Assembly (NCBI RefSeq): GCF_008086045.1
Contig: NZ_VSEY01000039.1
Coordinates: forward strand, 1-64,000
Reading direction: 5' to 3'
Origin: Nonomuraea sp. PA05
Lineage (GTDB): Bacteria; Actinomycetota; Actinomycetes; Streptosporangiales; Streptosporangiaceae
DNA: 64,000 bases
Shown here: positions 43,208 through 51,583 of the stretch, piece after piece
How the letters are laid out: every line of letters begins with the position of its first letter
How positions within the stretch are numbered: position 1 is the first letter of the stretch
Made by a program: the position numbers and the translations under genes
Notes under the pieces: generated by a model
Databases searched by the model: none
What the model saw: the letters and a program-made list of their open reading frames with translations, nothing else
What the model was told of the DNA's origin: nothing

Positions 43208-45451
43208 ATGACCGCAGAACCCGTCTTCCGCAGCGCCGCCCGCCCGCCGGCCACGGCTCCGAACGTCCTGGCCATCGTCCTGGACGACACCGGCTTCGCC
43301 CAGCTCGGCTGCTTCGGCTCCGACATCGCCACCCCCCACATCGACAGGCTGGCCGCCTGCGGCCTGCGCTACAACCGCTTCCACGTCACCGCCCTGTGCT
43401 CCCCGTCGCGGGCCTCGTTCCTCACCGGCCGCAACCACCACGCCGTCGGCATGGGATTCCTCGCCGACATCCCCCTCGACCACCACGGGTACACCGCCCG
43501 CATCCCCCGCTCGGCCGCCACCCTGCCACGGATCCTGCGCGACCACGGCTACTCCACCCTGGCCGTGGGCAAATGGCATCTCACGCCGCGCTTCGAGCGC
43601 TCGGCGGCGGGCCCGTTCAGCCACTGGCCGCTCGGCCTCGGCTTCGAGCGCTACTACGGCTTCCTCCAGGGCGACGCCAACCACTACGCGCCCAACCTCG
43701 TCGAGGACAACCACTACGTCGAGCCGCCCGCCACCCCCGAGGAGGGCTACCACCTCACCGAGGACCTGACCGACCGCGCCATCCGCTACCTGGACGACCA
43801 GCGCCACGCCGCGCCGGGCAAGCCGTTCTTCCTGTATTACGGCCTCGGCGCCATGCACTCCCCGCACCACGTGACACCCGAGTGGGTCGAGCCCTACCGG
43901 GGCCGCTTCGACCACGGCTGGGACGCCTGGCGCGAGGAGATCTTCCAGCGCCAGCTCGACGCGGGCGTCGTCCCGCCCGGCACCACCCTCACGCCCCGCC
44001 CCGGCTATGTGCGGGCCTGGGACGACCTCAGCGCCGACGAGCGCCGCCTGTACGCCCGCCAGCAGGAGGTCTTCGCCGGCTTCCTGACCCACACCGACGC
44101 CCAGATCGGCCGCCTGCTCGACCACCTGGAGGAGACCGGACGGCTCGACGACACGATCGTCGTGCTGTTCTCCGACAACGGGGCCAGCGCCGAGGGCGGC
44201 GTGCACGGCAGCGTCAACGAGCACCGCTTCTCCTCGGCCATCCCCGAGTCCCTGCCGGACAACCTCGCCCACTACGACGACTGGGGCGGCCCCGCCACCT
44301 ACAACCACTACGCCTGGGGCTGGGCGTGGGCCGGCAACACCCCGTTCCGCCTGTGGAAGCGCTACACGTGGCTCGGCGGCACCCGTACGCCGCTGATCGT
44401 GCACTGGCCCGCGGGGATCCACGCGCGCGGCGCGGTCCGCGACCCGGTCCTGCACGTCAACGACCTGTTCCCGACGCTGCTGGACGCGATCGGCATCGAG
44501 GCGCCGGACGTCGTGGACGGGATCGAGCAGCAGCGGATCAACGGCGCCAGCTTCCGCGCCGGGTTCGACGACGCCGGGGCGCCCGCGCCGCGCGACACCC
44601 AGTACTTCGAGATGCTGGGCTCCCGCTCGCTCATCCACGGCCGCTGGAAGACCACCACCGACCACGTCTCCACCGGCATCCTCGACGAGCAGGAGCTGCT
44701 GGCCGGCAGCCGCGACTTCGACGCCGACCACTGGGCGCTGTTCGACCTGTCCGCCGACTTCTCCGAGGCCGCCGACGTGTCGGCCGGCCATCCGGAGGTG
44801 GTCGCCGAGCTGCGGCGGCTGTGGGACGAGGAGGCGGAGCGCAACCATGTCCTGCCGCTCTACGACAACCTCGTGGACCGCATCGGCGCCCTCATCGGCC
44901 CCGTCTGGCCGCTCGGCGACGACCGCACCTACCGGCCCGGCGCCTCGCCGATCTGCGACGAGTCGCTGCCGATCCTGTTCGGCGGCTTCCGCTTCACCGC
45001 CGAGGTGGAGGCGGCGGACGAGCCCGACGGGGTGCTGTTCGCGCTGGGGGACCTGCACGGCGGGCTGGCGCTGTACGTCGCGGAGGGGCGGCTGGTCTTC
45101 ACCTTCTCGCGTGCCGGGGAGATCCTGGAGGTGGCCGGGGACCGGCCCGTCCCGCCCGGTCGTCAGGCCCTGGGGATCGCCCACGTCACAGGGCCCGACG
45201 GCGCGGCCTTCCACCTGCTGCACGGCGCGACCGTGGTGGGGTCGCTGGCCTTCGGCGGCCTCCTGCCCGTCGCCCTCCAGCACGGCGGGGCCGGGTTGCG
45301 GCTGGGGCACGACTCGGGGCTGGCCGTGTCGGACCGGTACCGCGTTCCGGCCGCGTGGAACGGGCGGCTGGTCTCCGTGCGCGTCCAGACGCCGGGCCGC
45401 GCCAAGCCCGACCCCCTCGCCGACCTGAGGACCGCCCTGCACGCCGATTGA
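43208..45451 (+). CDS. Type I (formylglycine) sulfatase
   Basis: A 747-aa arylsulfatase-type enzyme. The metal site VLAIVLDDTGFAQLG starts it, and the formylglycine motif C-S-P-S-R carries Cys64 (VTALCSPSRASFLTGRN). VGKWHLTP and the second metal site VVLFSDNGASAEGG follow. The C-terminal ~150 residues are a beta-rich add-on (LFGGFRFTAEVEAADEPDGV). No signal peptide is visible. Activity would need a formylglycine-generating enzyme encoded elsewhere. ATG at 43208 has GGAG eight bases upstream; GTG at 43199 is the alternative. Confidence 0.93.
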   Translation: MTAEPVFRSAARPPATAPNVLAIVLDDTGFAQLGCFGSDIATPHIDRLAACGLRYNRFHVTALCSPSRASFLTGRNHHAVGMGFLADIPLDHHGYTARIPRSAATLPRILRDHGYSTLAVGKWHLTPRFERSAAGPFSHWPLGLGFERYYGFLQGDANHYAPNLVEDNHYVEPPATPEEGYHLTEDLTDRAIRYLDDQRHAAPGKPFFLYYGLGAMHSPHHVTPEWVEPYRGRFDHGWDAWREEIFQRQLDAGVVPPGTTLTPRPGYVRAWDDLSADERRLYARQQEVFAGFLTHTDAQIGRLLDHLEETGRLDDTIVVLFSDNGASAEGGVHGSVNEHRFSSAIPESLPDNLAHYDDWGGPATYNHYAWGWAWAGNTPFRLWKRYTWLGGTRTPLIVHWPAGIHARGAVRDPVLHVNDLFPTLLDAIGIEAPDVVDGIEQQRINGASFRAGFDDAGAPAPRDTQYFEMLGSRSLIHGRWKTTTDHVSTGILDEQELLAGSRDFDADHWALFDLSADFSEAADVSAGHPEVVAELRRLWDEEAERNHVLPLYDNLVDRIGALIGPVWPLGDDRTYRPGASPICDESLPILFGGFRFTAEVEAADEPDGVLFALGDLHGGLALYVAEGRLVFTFSRAGEILEVAGDRPVPPGRQALGIAHVTGPDGAAFHLLHGATVVGSLAFGGLLPVALQHGGAGLRLGHDSGLAVSDRYRVPAAWNGRLVSVRVQTPGRAKPDPLADLRTALHAD

Positions 45452-45464
45452 CGGCGCCGGGTGC

Positions 45465-46406
45465 TCAGCGGCAGAAGGGGGCCATGCCGAGCACGGACTT
45501 GACCCCGCCCAGCAGGTGCTGGACGAAGTACTGGTCACCCTCCATGGGCGCGTCGGTCCACGCCTTGACGTCGTGCCCGAGGGTGGTCAGCCAGGCCTTG
45601 CCGCCGTCGTAGTACTGGCACCAGCTCACCGGGTGGTGCTCGCCGTGCCCGGGGTGGCCGAGGTTGCCGCGCACCCCTTGCGGCAGGGTGCTCTCGTCCA
45701 CTTCGGCGAGCACGCGGACGCGGGTGGGCGCGGGGATGAGGTTGTACCACTCGTCGGAGAAGGCCCAGGTGCGGGGCAGGCCCTGGGTGGAGGCGTCGCG
45801 GCGGTTCACCGTCTCGACGGTGCCGGGCTGGTTGGCGCCGTGGTCGTAGAAGTTGGCGTTGCCGAGCAGGCCTTCGTACCAGGGCCAGTTGTACTCGGTG
45901 CCGAAGGCGTTGTGCACGCCGATGAAGCCGCCGCCGGCGCGGACGTACTGGCGCAGCGCGGTCTGGGCGGCGTCGTCGAGGGTGTCGCGGGTGGTGCTCA
46001 GGAACATCACCGCGTTGTAGCCGAGCAGGCGGCCGGCGGAGGAGAGCTGGGTGACGTCCTCGGTGTAGTCGACCGCGAAGCCGTTCTCCTGCCCGAGCTT
46101 CACCACGGCCTTGACGGCCACGTTGTCGTCGTTGAGCGGCGGGTTGAGGCCGGGGCCGAGCGGGGTGCCGAGGTGGGCGTGGCGGGGGCCGGCGGTGCGG
46201 CTGTAGACGAGCAGCTTGTAGCCCTTGGCCGGGTCGAAGTTGCCCCAGTCGTGGTAGCAGCGGGGGTCGGTGCCCCGGCAGACGCCGTAGTCGGGGTCCC
46301 CGAGGTTCTGCGCCGGCGAAGGCGAGGCAGCGGAGCTGGGAGCGGTGGTGGTGAGCAGGAGGGCCGCGGCTCCGGTGGCGGCGGCGATGGAGAGTTTGCT
46401 GCGCAT
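45465..46406 (-). CDS. Secreted ThuA-like protein
   Basis: A 313-aa exported protein with a Sec signal (IAAATGAAALLLTTTAPSSA, about residues 7-26) and a ThuA/glutamine-amidotransferase-like fold (YKLLVYSRTAGPRH; GGGFIGVHNAFGTEYNWPWY; VSWCQYYDGGKAWLTTLGHD). ThuA domains are linked to sugar metabolism, but the reaction is not settled. It is divergent from a PQQ-type enzyme, and its leader carries an IclR-type palindrome 21 bp upstream of the start. Confidence 0.88.
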   Translation of the reverse strand: MRSKLSIAAATGAAALLLTTTAPSSAASPSPAQNLGDPDYGVCRGTDPRCYHDWGNFDPAKGYKLLVYSRTAGPRHAHLGTPLGPGLNPPLNDDNVAVKAVVKLGQENGFAVDYTEDVTQLSSAGRLLGYNAVMFLSTTRDTLDDAAQTALRQYVRAGGGFIGVHNAFGTEYNWPWYEGLLGNANFYDHGANQPGTVETVNRRDASTQGLPRTWAFSDEWYNLIPAPTRVRVLAEVDESTLPQGVRGNLGHPGHGEHHPVSWCQYYDGGKAWLTTLGHDVKAWTDAPMEGDQYFVQHLLGGVKSVLGMAPFCR

Positions 46407-46426
46407 GGGGGCACCTCGCAGGAGGA

Positions 46427-46439
46427 TCCACTAGGTGGA
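46427..46439. promoter_or_regulatory. IclR-type palindrome A
   Basis: TCCAC-TAG-GTGGA. It lies just upstream of the ThuA-like gene. One of six related 13-mers found only at 46.4-46.6 kb and 51.4-51.6 kb. Confidence 0.65.
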
Positions 46440-46496
46440 TCGTTTGGTCCACTCAGAGGCTTGAGCGTAACTGCGGATCTTAGCGGCGACAAGCTC

Positions 46497-46526
46497 TTGC
46501 CTTCACTCACGGCTGGGACTTATGGT
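46497..46526 (+). promoter_or_regulatory. Promoter of the first PQQ-type gene
   Basis: TTGCCT (46497-46502), an 18-base spacer, TATGGT (46521-46526). The preceding bases GCTCTTGCC are shared with the aldehyde dehydrogenase promoter at 51497, with identical spacing. Confidence 0.6.
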
Positions 46527-46550
46527 GCGTCCGTCTTACGGATCTAGTGG

Positions 46551-46563
46551 TCCACCAAGCGGA
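46551..46563. promoter_or_regulatory. IclR-type palindrome B
   Basis: TCCAC-CAA-GCGGA, flanked by GG and CC. It lies downstream of the -10 and 20 bp before the PQQ-type gene, a position where bound regulator would block transcription. Confidence 0.65.
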
Positions 46564-46583
46564 CCACCGAAAGTTTGGTGCCA

Positions 46584-48710
46584 GTGGAACGACGAAACTT
46601 CCTCCTCGGTGCGGCAGCCACGCTGACCGCTTCAGCCGCGATCACGGAGCCCGCCCAGGCGCAAGAGGCGCTGGAACGGCAGCCCGCGTCCCTGGGCGTG
46701 ACGGGCAAGGACTTCCCCAAGGTCTGCGGGAACCTGGCCAACACCAACTACTCCCCGCTCAAACAGATCAACGCCCGCACGTTGCGGCGGCTCGGCGGCG
46801 CCTGGCACGTCAACCTGGAGGGCGGCAGCACGTCGGCCGCCCAGCAGAGCACCTGCGTCGTGGAGAACGGCGTCCTGTACGTCCAGACCACGCAGCAGAA
46901 CGTCTTCGCCGTGGACGGGAAGACCGGCGCGCTCAAGTGGAAGACGAACCTGGGCACGAAGCAGACGAACATGCGCGGCGTCGCGCTCGGCGAGGGCCTG
47001 GTCTTCTCCACCTCCGGCGCCAACATCGTGTACGCGCTGAAGAAGGGCACCGGCGAGATCGCCTGGCAGCGGCAGCTCATCACCGAGGACGAGGGCGGCG
47101 GCGACACCGGCGGCTGCGACCCGCAGAACGGCCAGTGCGGCGGCCTGACCGGCACGCTGGCCGGTGCCGTCGTCTACTGGGACGGGCTCATCTATGTCGG
47201 CATGCAGGGCAGCACCGGCGGCGCGCGCGGCCGGGCGTACGCGCTGAAGGCGGCCACCGGCGAGGTCGCCTGGACGTTCTGGTCGTGCCCCGGCGAGGGC
47301 CAGTTCGGCAACGACACCTGGGAGGGCGAATCCTGGAAGACGGGCGGCGCCGTCCCGTGGATCCACCCGGCGGTGGACCCGGACCTCGGGCTGGTCTACT
47401 GGACGTTCGGCGGCTCCTACCCGCGCCTGGACGGCGCCACCAGGGGCGGCGACAACCTGTTCGCCAACTCGATCGTGGCCATCGACGCCAAGACCGGCAC
47501 CCGCAAGTGGCACTTCCAGTCGGTGCACCACGACATCTGGGACCTCGACAACGTCATGGCCCCGGTGCTGGTGGACGTCAAGGTCAAGGGCCGGCTACGC
47601 AAGGCCGTCGTGTACGGCAGCAAGGTCGGCATGTTCTACATCCTCGACCGCACCAGCGGCGAGCCGCTGCACGGCATGGAGGAGCGGCCGGTCCCGCAGA
47701 ACGACCAGCAGAAGACGGCGGCCACGCAGCCGTTCCCCGGCGGGAAGCCGTTCATCACGCAGGCGCCGGAGTTCGGCAAGGCCACCAGGCCGGTGCCGTT
47801 CTACGCCTGGGGCGGCCTCTACACGCCGCACTGGGACCGGGCGACGATCATCTTCCCGGGCGCGGGCGGCGGCGCGGACTGGGCGCACCTGTCGTACAAC
47901 CCGCACACAGGCTGGATCTACGTCGGCTACGGCCTGATCAACTCCGGCTTCTCCAACAGCCGCGAGGGCCGGGTCAACACTTCCCGCCCGCTCGGGGAGT
48001 ACTTCGCGGGCGGCATCGCGGCGGTCGATCCGCGCACCAACACGCCCGTGTGGACGCTGGACCGGGAGTGGTCGCTCGCGCACGGCAACGGCATCCTGAC
48101 GACGGCGGGACGGGTGATGTTCCAGGGCGGCCCCGACGGGGTGCTGCACGCCATGGACGACACCGACGGCAGCGTCCTGTGGAGCTTCCAGTGCGGCGCC
48201 GGGGTGCACACCAGCCCGATCAGCTACGAGATCGACGGCGAGCAGTACGTCGCGGTGCTGGCGGGCGGCAACGGCCTGCCGTACCCGGACATCCCCAGGG
48301 GCGACCACCTGTGGGCCTTCAAGCTCGGCGGCAAGGTCGCGCCCGCCGCCGCGCCGACGCCGCCCAAGCAGCGCAACGACATCAGGGCGGCGGCCGTCAC
48401 CGGCACCACGGTCACGCTCGGCCGAGTCTGGGACGCGGCGAACCAGCGGCCCGGCGCGACGGAGAACACGGTGGCGCAGAACGCCATGTCGCCGCAGCAC
48501 CTGCGGGTGCCCAAGGGCACCACCGTGACCTTCGTCAACCCGGCGGACAACGCCTCCGCGCACGCCGCCGTCTCGTTCTTCGAGTACGAGTTCGACACCG
48601 GTGTGCTGATGCCCGGCCAGTCGTTCACTCACACCTTCGACACCCCGGGCGAGTACTTCTACAACGACGCGATCTACCCGCAGAACACCGGCAAGATCGT
48701 CGTCTTCTGA
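46584..48710 (+). CDS. PQQ-type beta-propeller dehydrogenase with degenerate cupredoxin domain, copy 1
   Basis: A 708-aa exported quinoprotein-like enzyme. ERRNFLLGAAATLTAS is a Tat-type signal. Eight-bladed propeller motifs follow (VYVQTT-type strands; KWHFQSVHHDIWDLDNVMAP, the family Asp region; LAHGNGILTTAGRVMFQGG; DGEQYVAVLAGG). The C-terminal ~120 residues have a plastocyanin fold (VPKGTTVTFVNPADN, then TFDTPGEYFYNDAIYPQNTG), but the usual Cu ligands Cys, His and Met are absent. It probably oxidises an alcohol or sugar outside the membrane. I choose GTG at 46584; TTG 46575 and GTG 46578 are alternatives. A paralogue is at 59381. Confidence 0.88.
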   Translation: MERRNFLLGAAATLTASAAITEPAQAQEALERQPASLGVTGKDFPKVCGNLANTNYSPLKQINARTLRRLGGAWHVNLEGGSTSAAQQSTCVVENGVLYVQTTQQNVFAVDGKTGALKWKTNLGTKQTNMRGVALGEGLVFSTSGANIVYALKKGTGEIAWQRQLITEDEGGGDTGGCDPQNGQCGGLTGTLAGAVVYWDGLIYVGMQGSTGGARGRAYALKAATGEVAWTFWSCPGEGQFGNDTWEGESWKTGGAVPWIHPAVDPDLGLVYWTFGGSYPRLDGATRGGDNLFANSIVAIDAKTGTRKWHFQSVHHDIWDLDNVMAPVLVDVKVKGRLRKAVVYGSKVGMFYILDRTSGEPLHGMEERPVPQNDQQKTAATQPFPGGKPFITQAPEFGKATRPVPFYAWGGLYTPHWDRATIIFPGAGGGADWAHLSYNPHTGWIYVGYGLINSGFSNSREGRVNTSRPLGEYFAGGIAAVDPRTNTPVWTLDREWSLAHGNGILTTAGRVMFQGGPDGVLHAMDDTDGSVLWSFQCGAGVHTSPISYEIDGEQYVAVLAGGNGLPYPDIPRGDHLWAFKLGGKVAPAAAPTPPKQRNDIRAAAVTGTTVTLGRVWDAANQRPGATENTVAQNAMSPQHLRVPKGTTVTFVNPADNASAHAAVSFFEYEFDTGVLMPGQSFTHTFDTPGEYFYNDAIYPQNTGKIVVF

Positions 48711-48717
48711 GAGCGGG

Positions 48718-48737
48718 GCCCCGCCGGACGGCGGGGC
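48718..48737. terminator. Hairpin between convergent genes
   Basis: GCCCCGCC pairs with GGCGGGGC around a GGAC loop, between the ends of the PQQ-type gene and the citryl-CoA lyase-like gene. It likely terminates both. Confidence 0.75.
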
Positions 48738-48742
48738 TCCCC

Positions 48743-49489
48743 TCACAGCCAGGTCGGCAGGATGGACGGCGGGATCGGCCCCTTGTTGCGCCGCCCCTGC
48801 CCGCTCTCCTCCCACGCGTGGGCCAGGATCCCCACGGAGCGGCTGAGCACGAACAGCCCGCGCGCCAGCGGCGCCGGGAAGCCCAGCTCGGCGTAGACCA
48901 CGGCGGTCGCCCCGTCGATGTTCATCGGCACCGGCGCGATCAGCCGTTCGACCTCCAGCGCGGCCCGCAGGTGCGCACCCGCCACCACCCCGGCCCCCGC
49001 CGCCTCCGAGACCAGCCCGAGCAGCGGGTCGCGGCGCGGGTCGCGGCGGTGGAAGCGGTGGCCGAAGCCGGGCAGGTACTTGTCGCGGGCGCGCCATCGC
49101 GCCACCACGGCTGCGGCGTCCCCGTCGGCCACCACCTCCTCCAGCAGCCCGACGCACTGCTCGCCCGCGCCGCCGTGCACGTCGCCGAGCAGGTTGACCC
49201 CGGTGGCGACGGCGTTGTTCAGCCCCACCCCGCAGGTGACGGCCATCCGGGCGACGGCGATGGACGGCGCGTGCGGGCCGTGATCGACGGACGAGACCAG
49301 CGCCGCCTCCAGCAGCGCCGCCTGCCGCGGATCGGGGCGCTCGCCGCGCAGCATGAGCCAGATCATCTCGGCGAAGCCGATCCGCCCGATGAGGTCCTGC
49401 ACCGGGTGCCCGCGCAGCTCGATGAGGTCGGGCTCGATCCGCGACACGGCGGTGGCCCACCAGTCCGCGGCGGTGTCACGCTCGTTCAT
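48743..49489 (-). CDS. Citryl-CoA lyase-like protein (citrate synthase fold)
   Basis: A 248-aa protein matching the C-terminal part of the citrate synthase superfamily (SSVDHGPHAPSIAVARMA; DVHGGAGEQCVGLLEEV; LPGFGHRFHRRDPR). The length, half of normal citrate synthase, fits citryl-CoA lyase-like enzymes that cleave a hydroxyacyl-CoA to acetyl-CoA and a keto acid. Its ATG overlaps the CoA-transferase stop (ATGA), so transferase and lyase likely act in sequence: activate an acid as CoA thioester, then cleave. The true substrate is unknown. Confidence 0.85.
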   Translation of the reverse strand: MNERDTAADWWATAVSRIEPDLIELRGHPVQDLIGRIGFAEMIWLMLRGERPDPRQAALLEAALVSSVDHGPHAPSIAVARMAVTCGVGLNNAVATGVNLLGDVHGGAGEQCVGLLEEVVADGDAAAVVARWRARDKYLPGFGHRFHRRDPRRDPLLGLVSEAAGAGVVAGAHLRAALEVERLIAPVPMNIDGATAVVYAELGFPAPLARGLFVLSRSVGILAHAWEESGQGRRNKGPIPPSILPTWL

Positions 49490-50643
49490 GAGGCCGCCTC
49501 GAACTCGGCGTTGTGCTCCCCGAGCAGCGGCGCGGGCCCGTGCGGGCGCAACGCGACCCCGTCGATGACCACCCCGTTCCCCGTGACGGTCACCGGCCGC
49601 TCTCCCGGCCCGGCGAACGGCACCTCGGTCAGGAAGCCGCGATGACGTACCTGATCGAGCGCCAGCGCCTGCGGGACGGTGAGGATCCGGGCGGCGGGCA
49701 CGCCCTCGGCGGAGAGTATCTCCTCCCACTCCAGCGCCGTCTTGGCCCGCAACGCCTGGTTCAGCTCCTGGTTGAGCGCCCCCCGATGGGTCTTGCGCGA
49801 CTCGCGCTCGGCGAAGCGCGGGTCGGCGGGCAGGTCGGGCCGCCCGACGAGCCGGCACAGCGTCTCGAACTGGGCCTGCTGGTTGGCGGCGATGTTGAGC
49901 GGCCCGTCGGCGGTCTCGAACGTGCCGGAGGGGGCGGCGGTGGCGTTCTGGTCGCCCATCGGCTCCGGCTCGACGCCGCTGACCAGGTAGTTGGAGACCG
50001 TCCAGCCCATCGCGGAGAGCGACGCCTCCAGCATGGACAGGTCCAGGAAGCAGCCGCGCCCGGTGCGGTGCCGCCCGGCCAGCGCGGCGGAGATCGCCAG
50101 TGCGGCCATCAGCCCGCCGACGGTGTCGGCGATGGGGAAGCCCACCCGCAGCGGCGCCGTGTCGGGGGTGCCGGTGACGCTCATCATGCCGGACAGCCCC
50201 TGGACGATCTGGTCGTAGGCGGGGGCGCCGCTCATCGGGCCGCTCTGCCCGAAGCCGGAGATGGCGCAGTAGACGAGGGCGGGGTTCAGCTCGCGCAGCC
50301 GGTCCCAGCCGTAGCCGAGCCTGGCCATCACCCCGGCTCTGAAGTTCTCCAGCAGGACGTCGGCGCCGGCGAGCATCGACTCGAACGCGGCCCGCCCGTC
50401 AGGGCTCTTCAGGTCGAGCTCGACGGACTTCTTGCCGGCGTTCTGGGCCAGGAAGGACGTGCCCATCCCGGCCCGGTTGAGCTCGGGGTCGGGGCCGAGC
50501 CGCCGGGCGAGGTCGCCGGTGCCCGGCAGCTCGACCTTGACCACCTGCGCGCCGAACAACATCAGCTGATAACTGCAGTACGGCCCGGCCAGAACGTTGG
50601 TCAGGTCCACGACCTTGACGCCGTCCAGTGGCAACTGCTGCAT
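49486..50643 (-). CDS. CaiB/BaiF family III CoA-transferase
   Basis: A 385-aa family III CoA-transferase (VKVVDLTNVLAGPYCSYQLM; ADVLLENFRAGVMARLGYG; the catalytic Asp region GAPAYDQIVQGLSG). It moves CoA between carboxylic acids. GGAG precedes the ATG. It is cotranscribed with the downstream citryl-CoA lyase-like gene and lies 15 bp after the IclR gene in the same direction. Confidence 0.92.
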   Translation of the reverse strand: MQQLPLDGVKVVDLTNVLAGPYCSYQLMLFGAQVVKVELPGTGDLARRLGPDPELNRAGMGTSFLAQNAGKKSVELDLKSPDGRAAFESMLAGADVLLENFRAGVMARLGYGWDRLRELNPALVYCAISGFGQSGPMSGAPAYDQIVQGLSGMMSVTGTPDTAPLRVGFPIADTVGGLMAALAISAALAGRHRTGRGCFLDLSMLEASLSAMGWTVSNYLVSGVEPEPMGDQNATAAPSGTFETADGPLNIAANQQAQFETLCRLVGRPDLPADPRFAERESRKTHRGALNQELNQALRAKTALEWEEILSAEGVPAARILTVPQALALDQVRHRGFLTEVPFAGPGERPVTVTGNGVVIDGVALRPHGPAPLLGEHNAEFEAAS

Positions 50644-50658
50644 GCACGCTCCATTGAG

Positions 50659-51429
50659 TCAAGTCAGAGGATGGTCGAACCCGCGCTCCGACATCCGCTT
50701 GGCCGCCTCGCGCAGATCCGCGGCGAACTCCCGGACCCGCTCCTCGGTGAAGCGGACGGTGGGGCCGCTCAGCGTCAGCGCCGCCACGGGCCCCGTACCA
50801 CGGGCGACCGGGACGGCGACCGCGGACAGGCCGGGCTCGCGCTCGCCGTGGCTGGCCGCGTACCCGTCGTGCGCCGCCTGCCCGATCCACGCCCGCAGCG
50901 TCGGCACGTGGGCCTCGCCGTACGGGGAGGAGCGGGCCACCCGGACGAGCAGGCGTTCGGGCGCCTCGATGAGCAGCACCTTCGAGGACGCGCCCGCCCA
51001 CAGGGGCAGCTCGTCGCCGACGCGCACCACGTGGCGCAGCGGCTGCGGGCTCTCCTGCTGGGCGATGCAGACCCGGTGGGTGTCGCGCGGCACGTAGAGG
51101 TTGACGGTCTCCCGGTGCCGCGCCCCCAGCTCGCGCATGAGCTGGACGGTCTCCGGCGGCAGCTCCCACGCCGTACGGGCCAGGTGCGCCCAGCGCCACA
51201 GCGCGGGGCCGGCCGCGAACCCGTTGGGCGTGGCCCACAGCAGGCCCAGGTGCTCCAGGGTCTGCAGCAGGCGCAGCGCCGTGGTCTTGGCCAGGCCCGT
51301 CTCGTCGACGACCTCGCGGATCGTCAACGACCGCCGGTCCTCGGTGAGCAGCGAGAGGATGTCGAACGCGCGCTGGACGCTGCGTACGCCCCCGCCCTCT
51401 CCCGACGCCGCGGGGATGTTCGAAGGCAT
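50659..51429 (-). CDS. IclR-family regulator
   Basis: A 256-aa IclR regulator with winged-helix DNA-binding domain (VRSVQRAFDILSLLTEDRRS; LAKTTALRLLQTLEHLGLL) and a GAF-like effector domain. It is the first gene of a leftward operon with the CoA-transferase and lyase and is divergent from the aldehyde dehydrogenase operon. Two palindromes lie immediately upstream of its own gene, so autoregulation is likely. Confidence 0.93.
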   Translation of the reverse strand: MPSNIPAASGEGGGVRSVQRAFDILSLLTEDRRSLTIREVVDETGLAKTTALRLLQTLEHLGLLWATPNGFAAGPALWRWAHLARTAWELPPETVQLMRELGARHRETVNLYVPRDTHRVCIAQQESPQPLRHVVRVGDELPLWAGASSKVLLIEAPERLLVRVARSSPYGEAHVPTLRAWIGQAAHDGYAASHGEREPGLSAVAVPVARGTGPVAALTLSGPTVRFTEERVREFAADLREAAKRMSERGFDHPLT

Positions 51430-51449
51430 GGCCGTACGCTAACACCGAG

Positions 51450-51462
51450 TCCGCATAGCGGT
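51450..51462. promoter_or_regulatory. IclR-type palindrome D
   Basis: TCCGC-ATA-GCGGT, a variant of the shared 13-mer, 20 bp upstream of the IclR start. Confidence 0.5.
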
Positions 51463-51470
51463 CCATACGC

Positions 51471-51483
51471 TCCACCAAGTGGA
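51471..51483. promoter_or_regulatory. IclR-type palindrome C
   Basis: TCCAC-CAA-GTGGA, a perfect 5-bp inverted repeat 41 bp upstream of the IclR gene. Confidence 0.65.
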
Positions 51484-51496
51484 TTGCCTGATGCTC

Positions 51497-51526
51497 TTGC
51501 CATAACCTTCGCCTGGCTCATACCGT
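51497..51526 (+). promoter_or_regulatory. Promoter of the aldehyde dehydrogenase operon
   Basis: TTGCCA (51497-51502), an 18-base spacer, TACCGT (51521-51526). Layout and the upstream GCTCTTGCC match the promoter at 46497. Confidence 0.6.
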
Positions 51527-51533
51527 GAGGCAA

Positions 51534-51567
51534 TCCACAGTGCGGATTACCAGAACCGCTGAGCGGA
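51534..51567. promoter_or_regulatory. IclR-type palindromes E and F
   Basis: TCCAC-AGT-GCGGA (51534-51546) and ACCGC-TGA-GCGGA (51555-51567) lie 21 bp apart, two helical turns, directly downstream of the promoter and before the start codon at 51584. This is a repressor-like placement. Confidence 0.6.
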
Positions 51568-51583
51568 TTCAGTGGGAGTCATC

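Noticed and set aside
42754..45612. 952-aa plus-strand frame over the sulfatase
   Set aside because: Off-frame shadow; the sulfatase frame has the formylglycine and metal motifs.
46547..49645. 1032-aa plus-strand frame spanning the PQQ-type gene and the next convergent gene
   Set aside because: Out-of-frame reading of the PQQ-type gene continuing antisense to the lyase gene; low-complexity translation.
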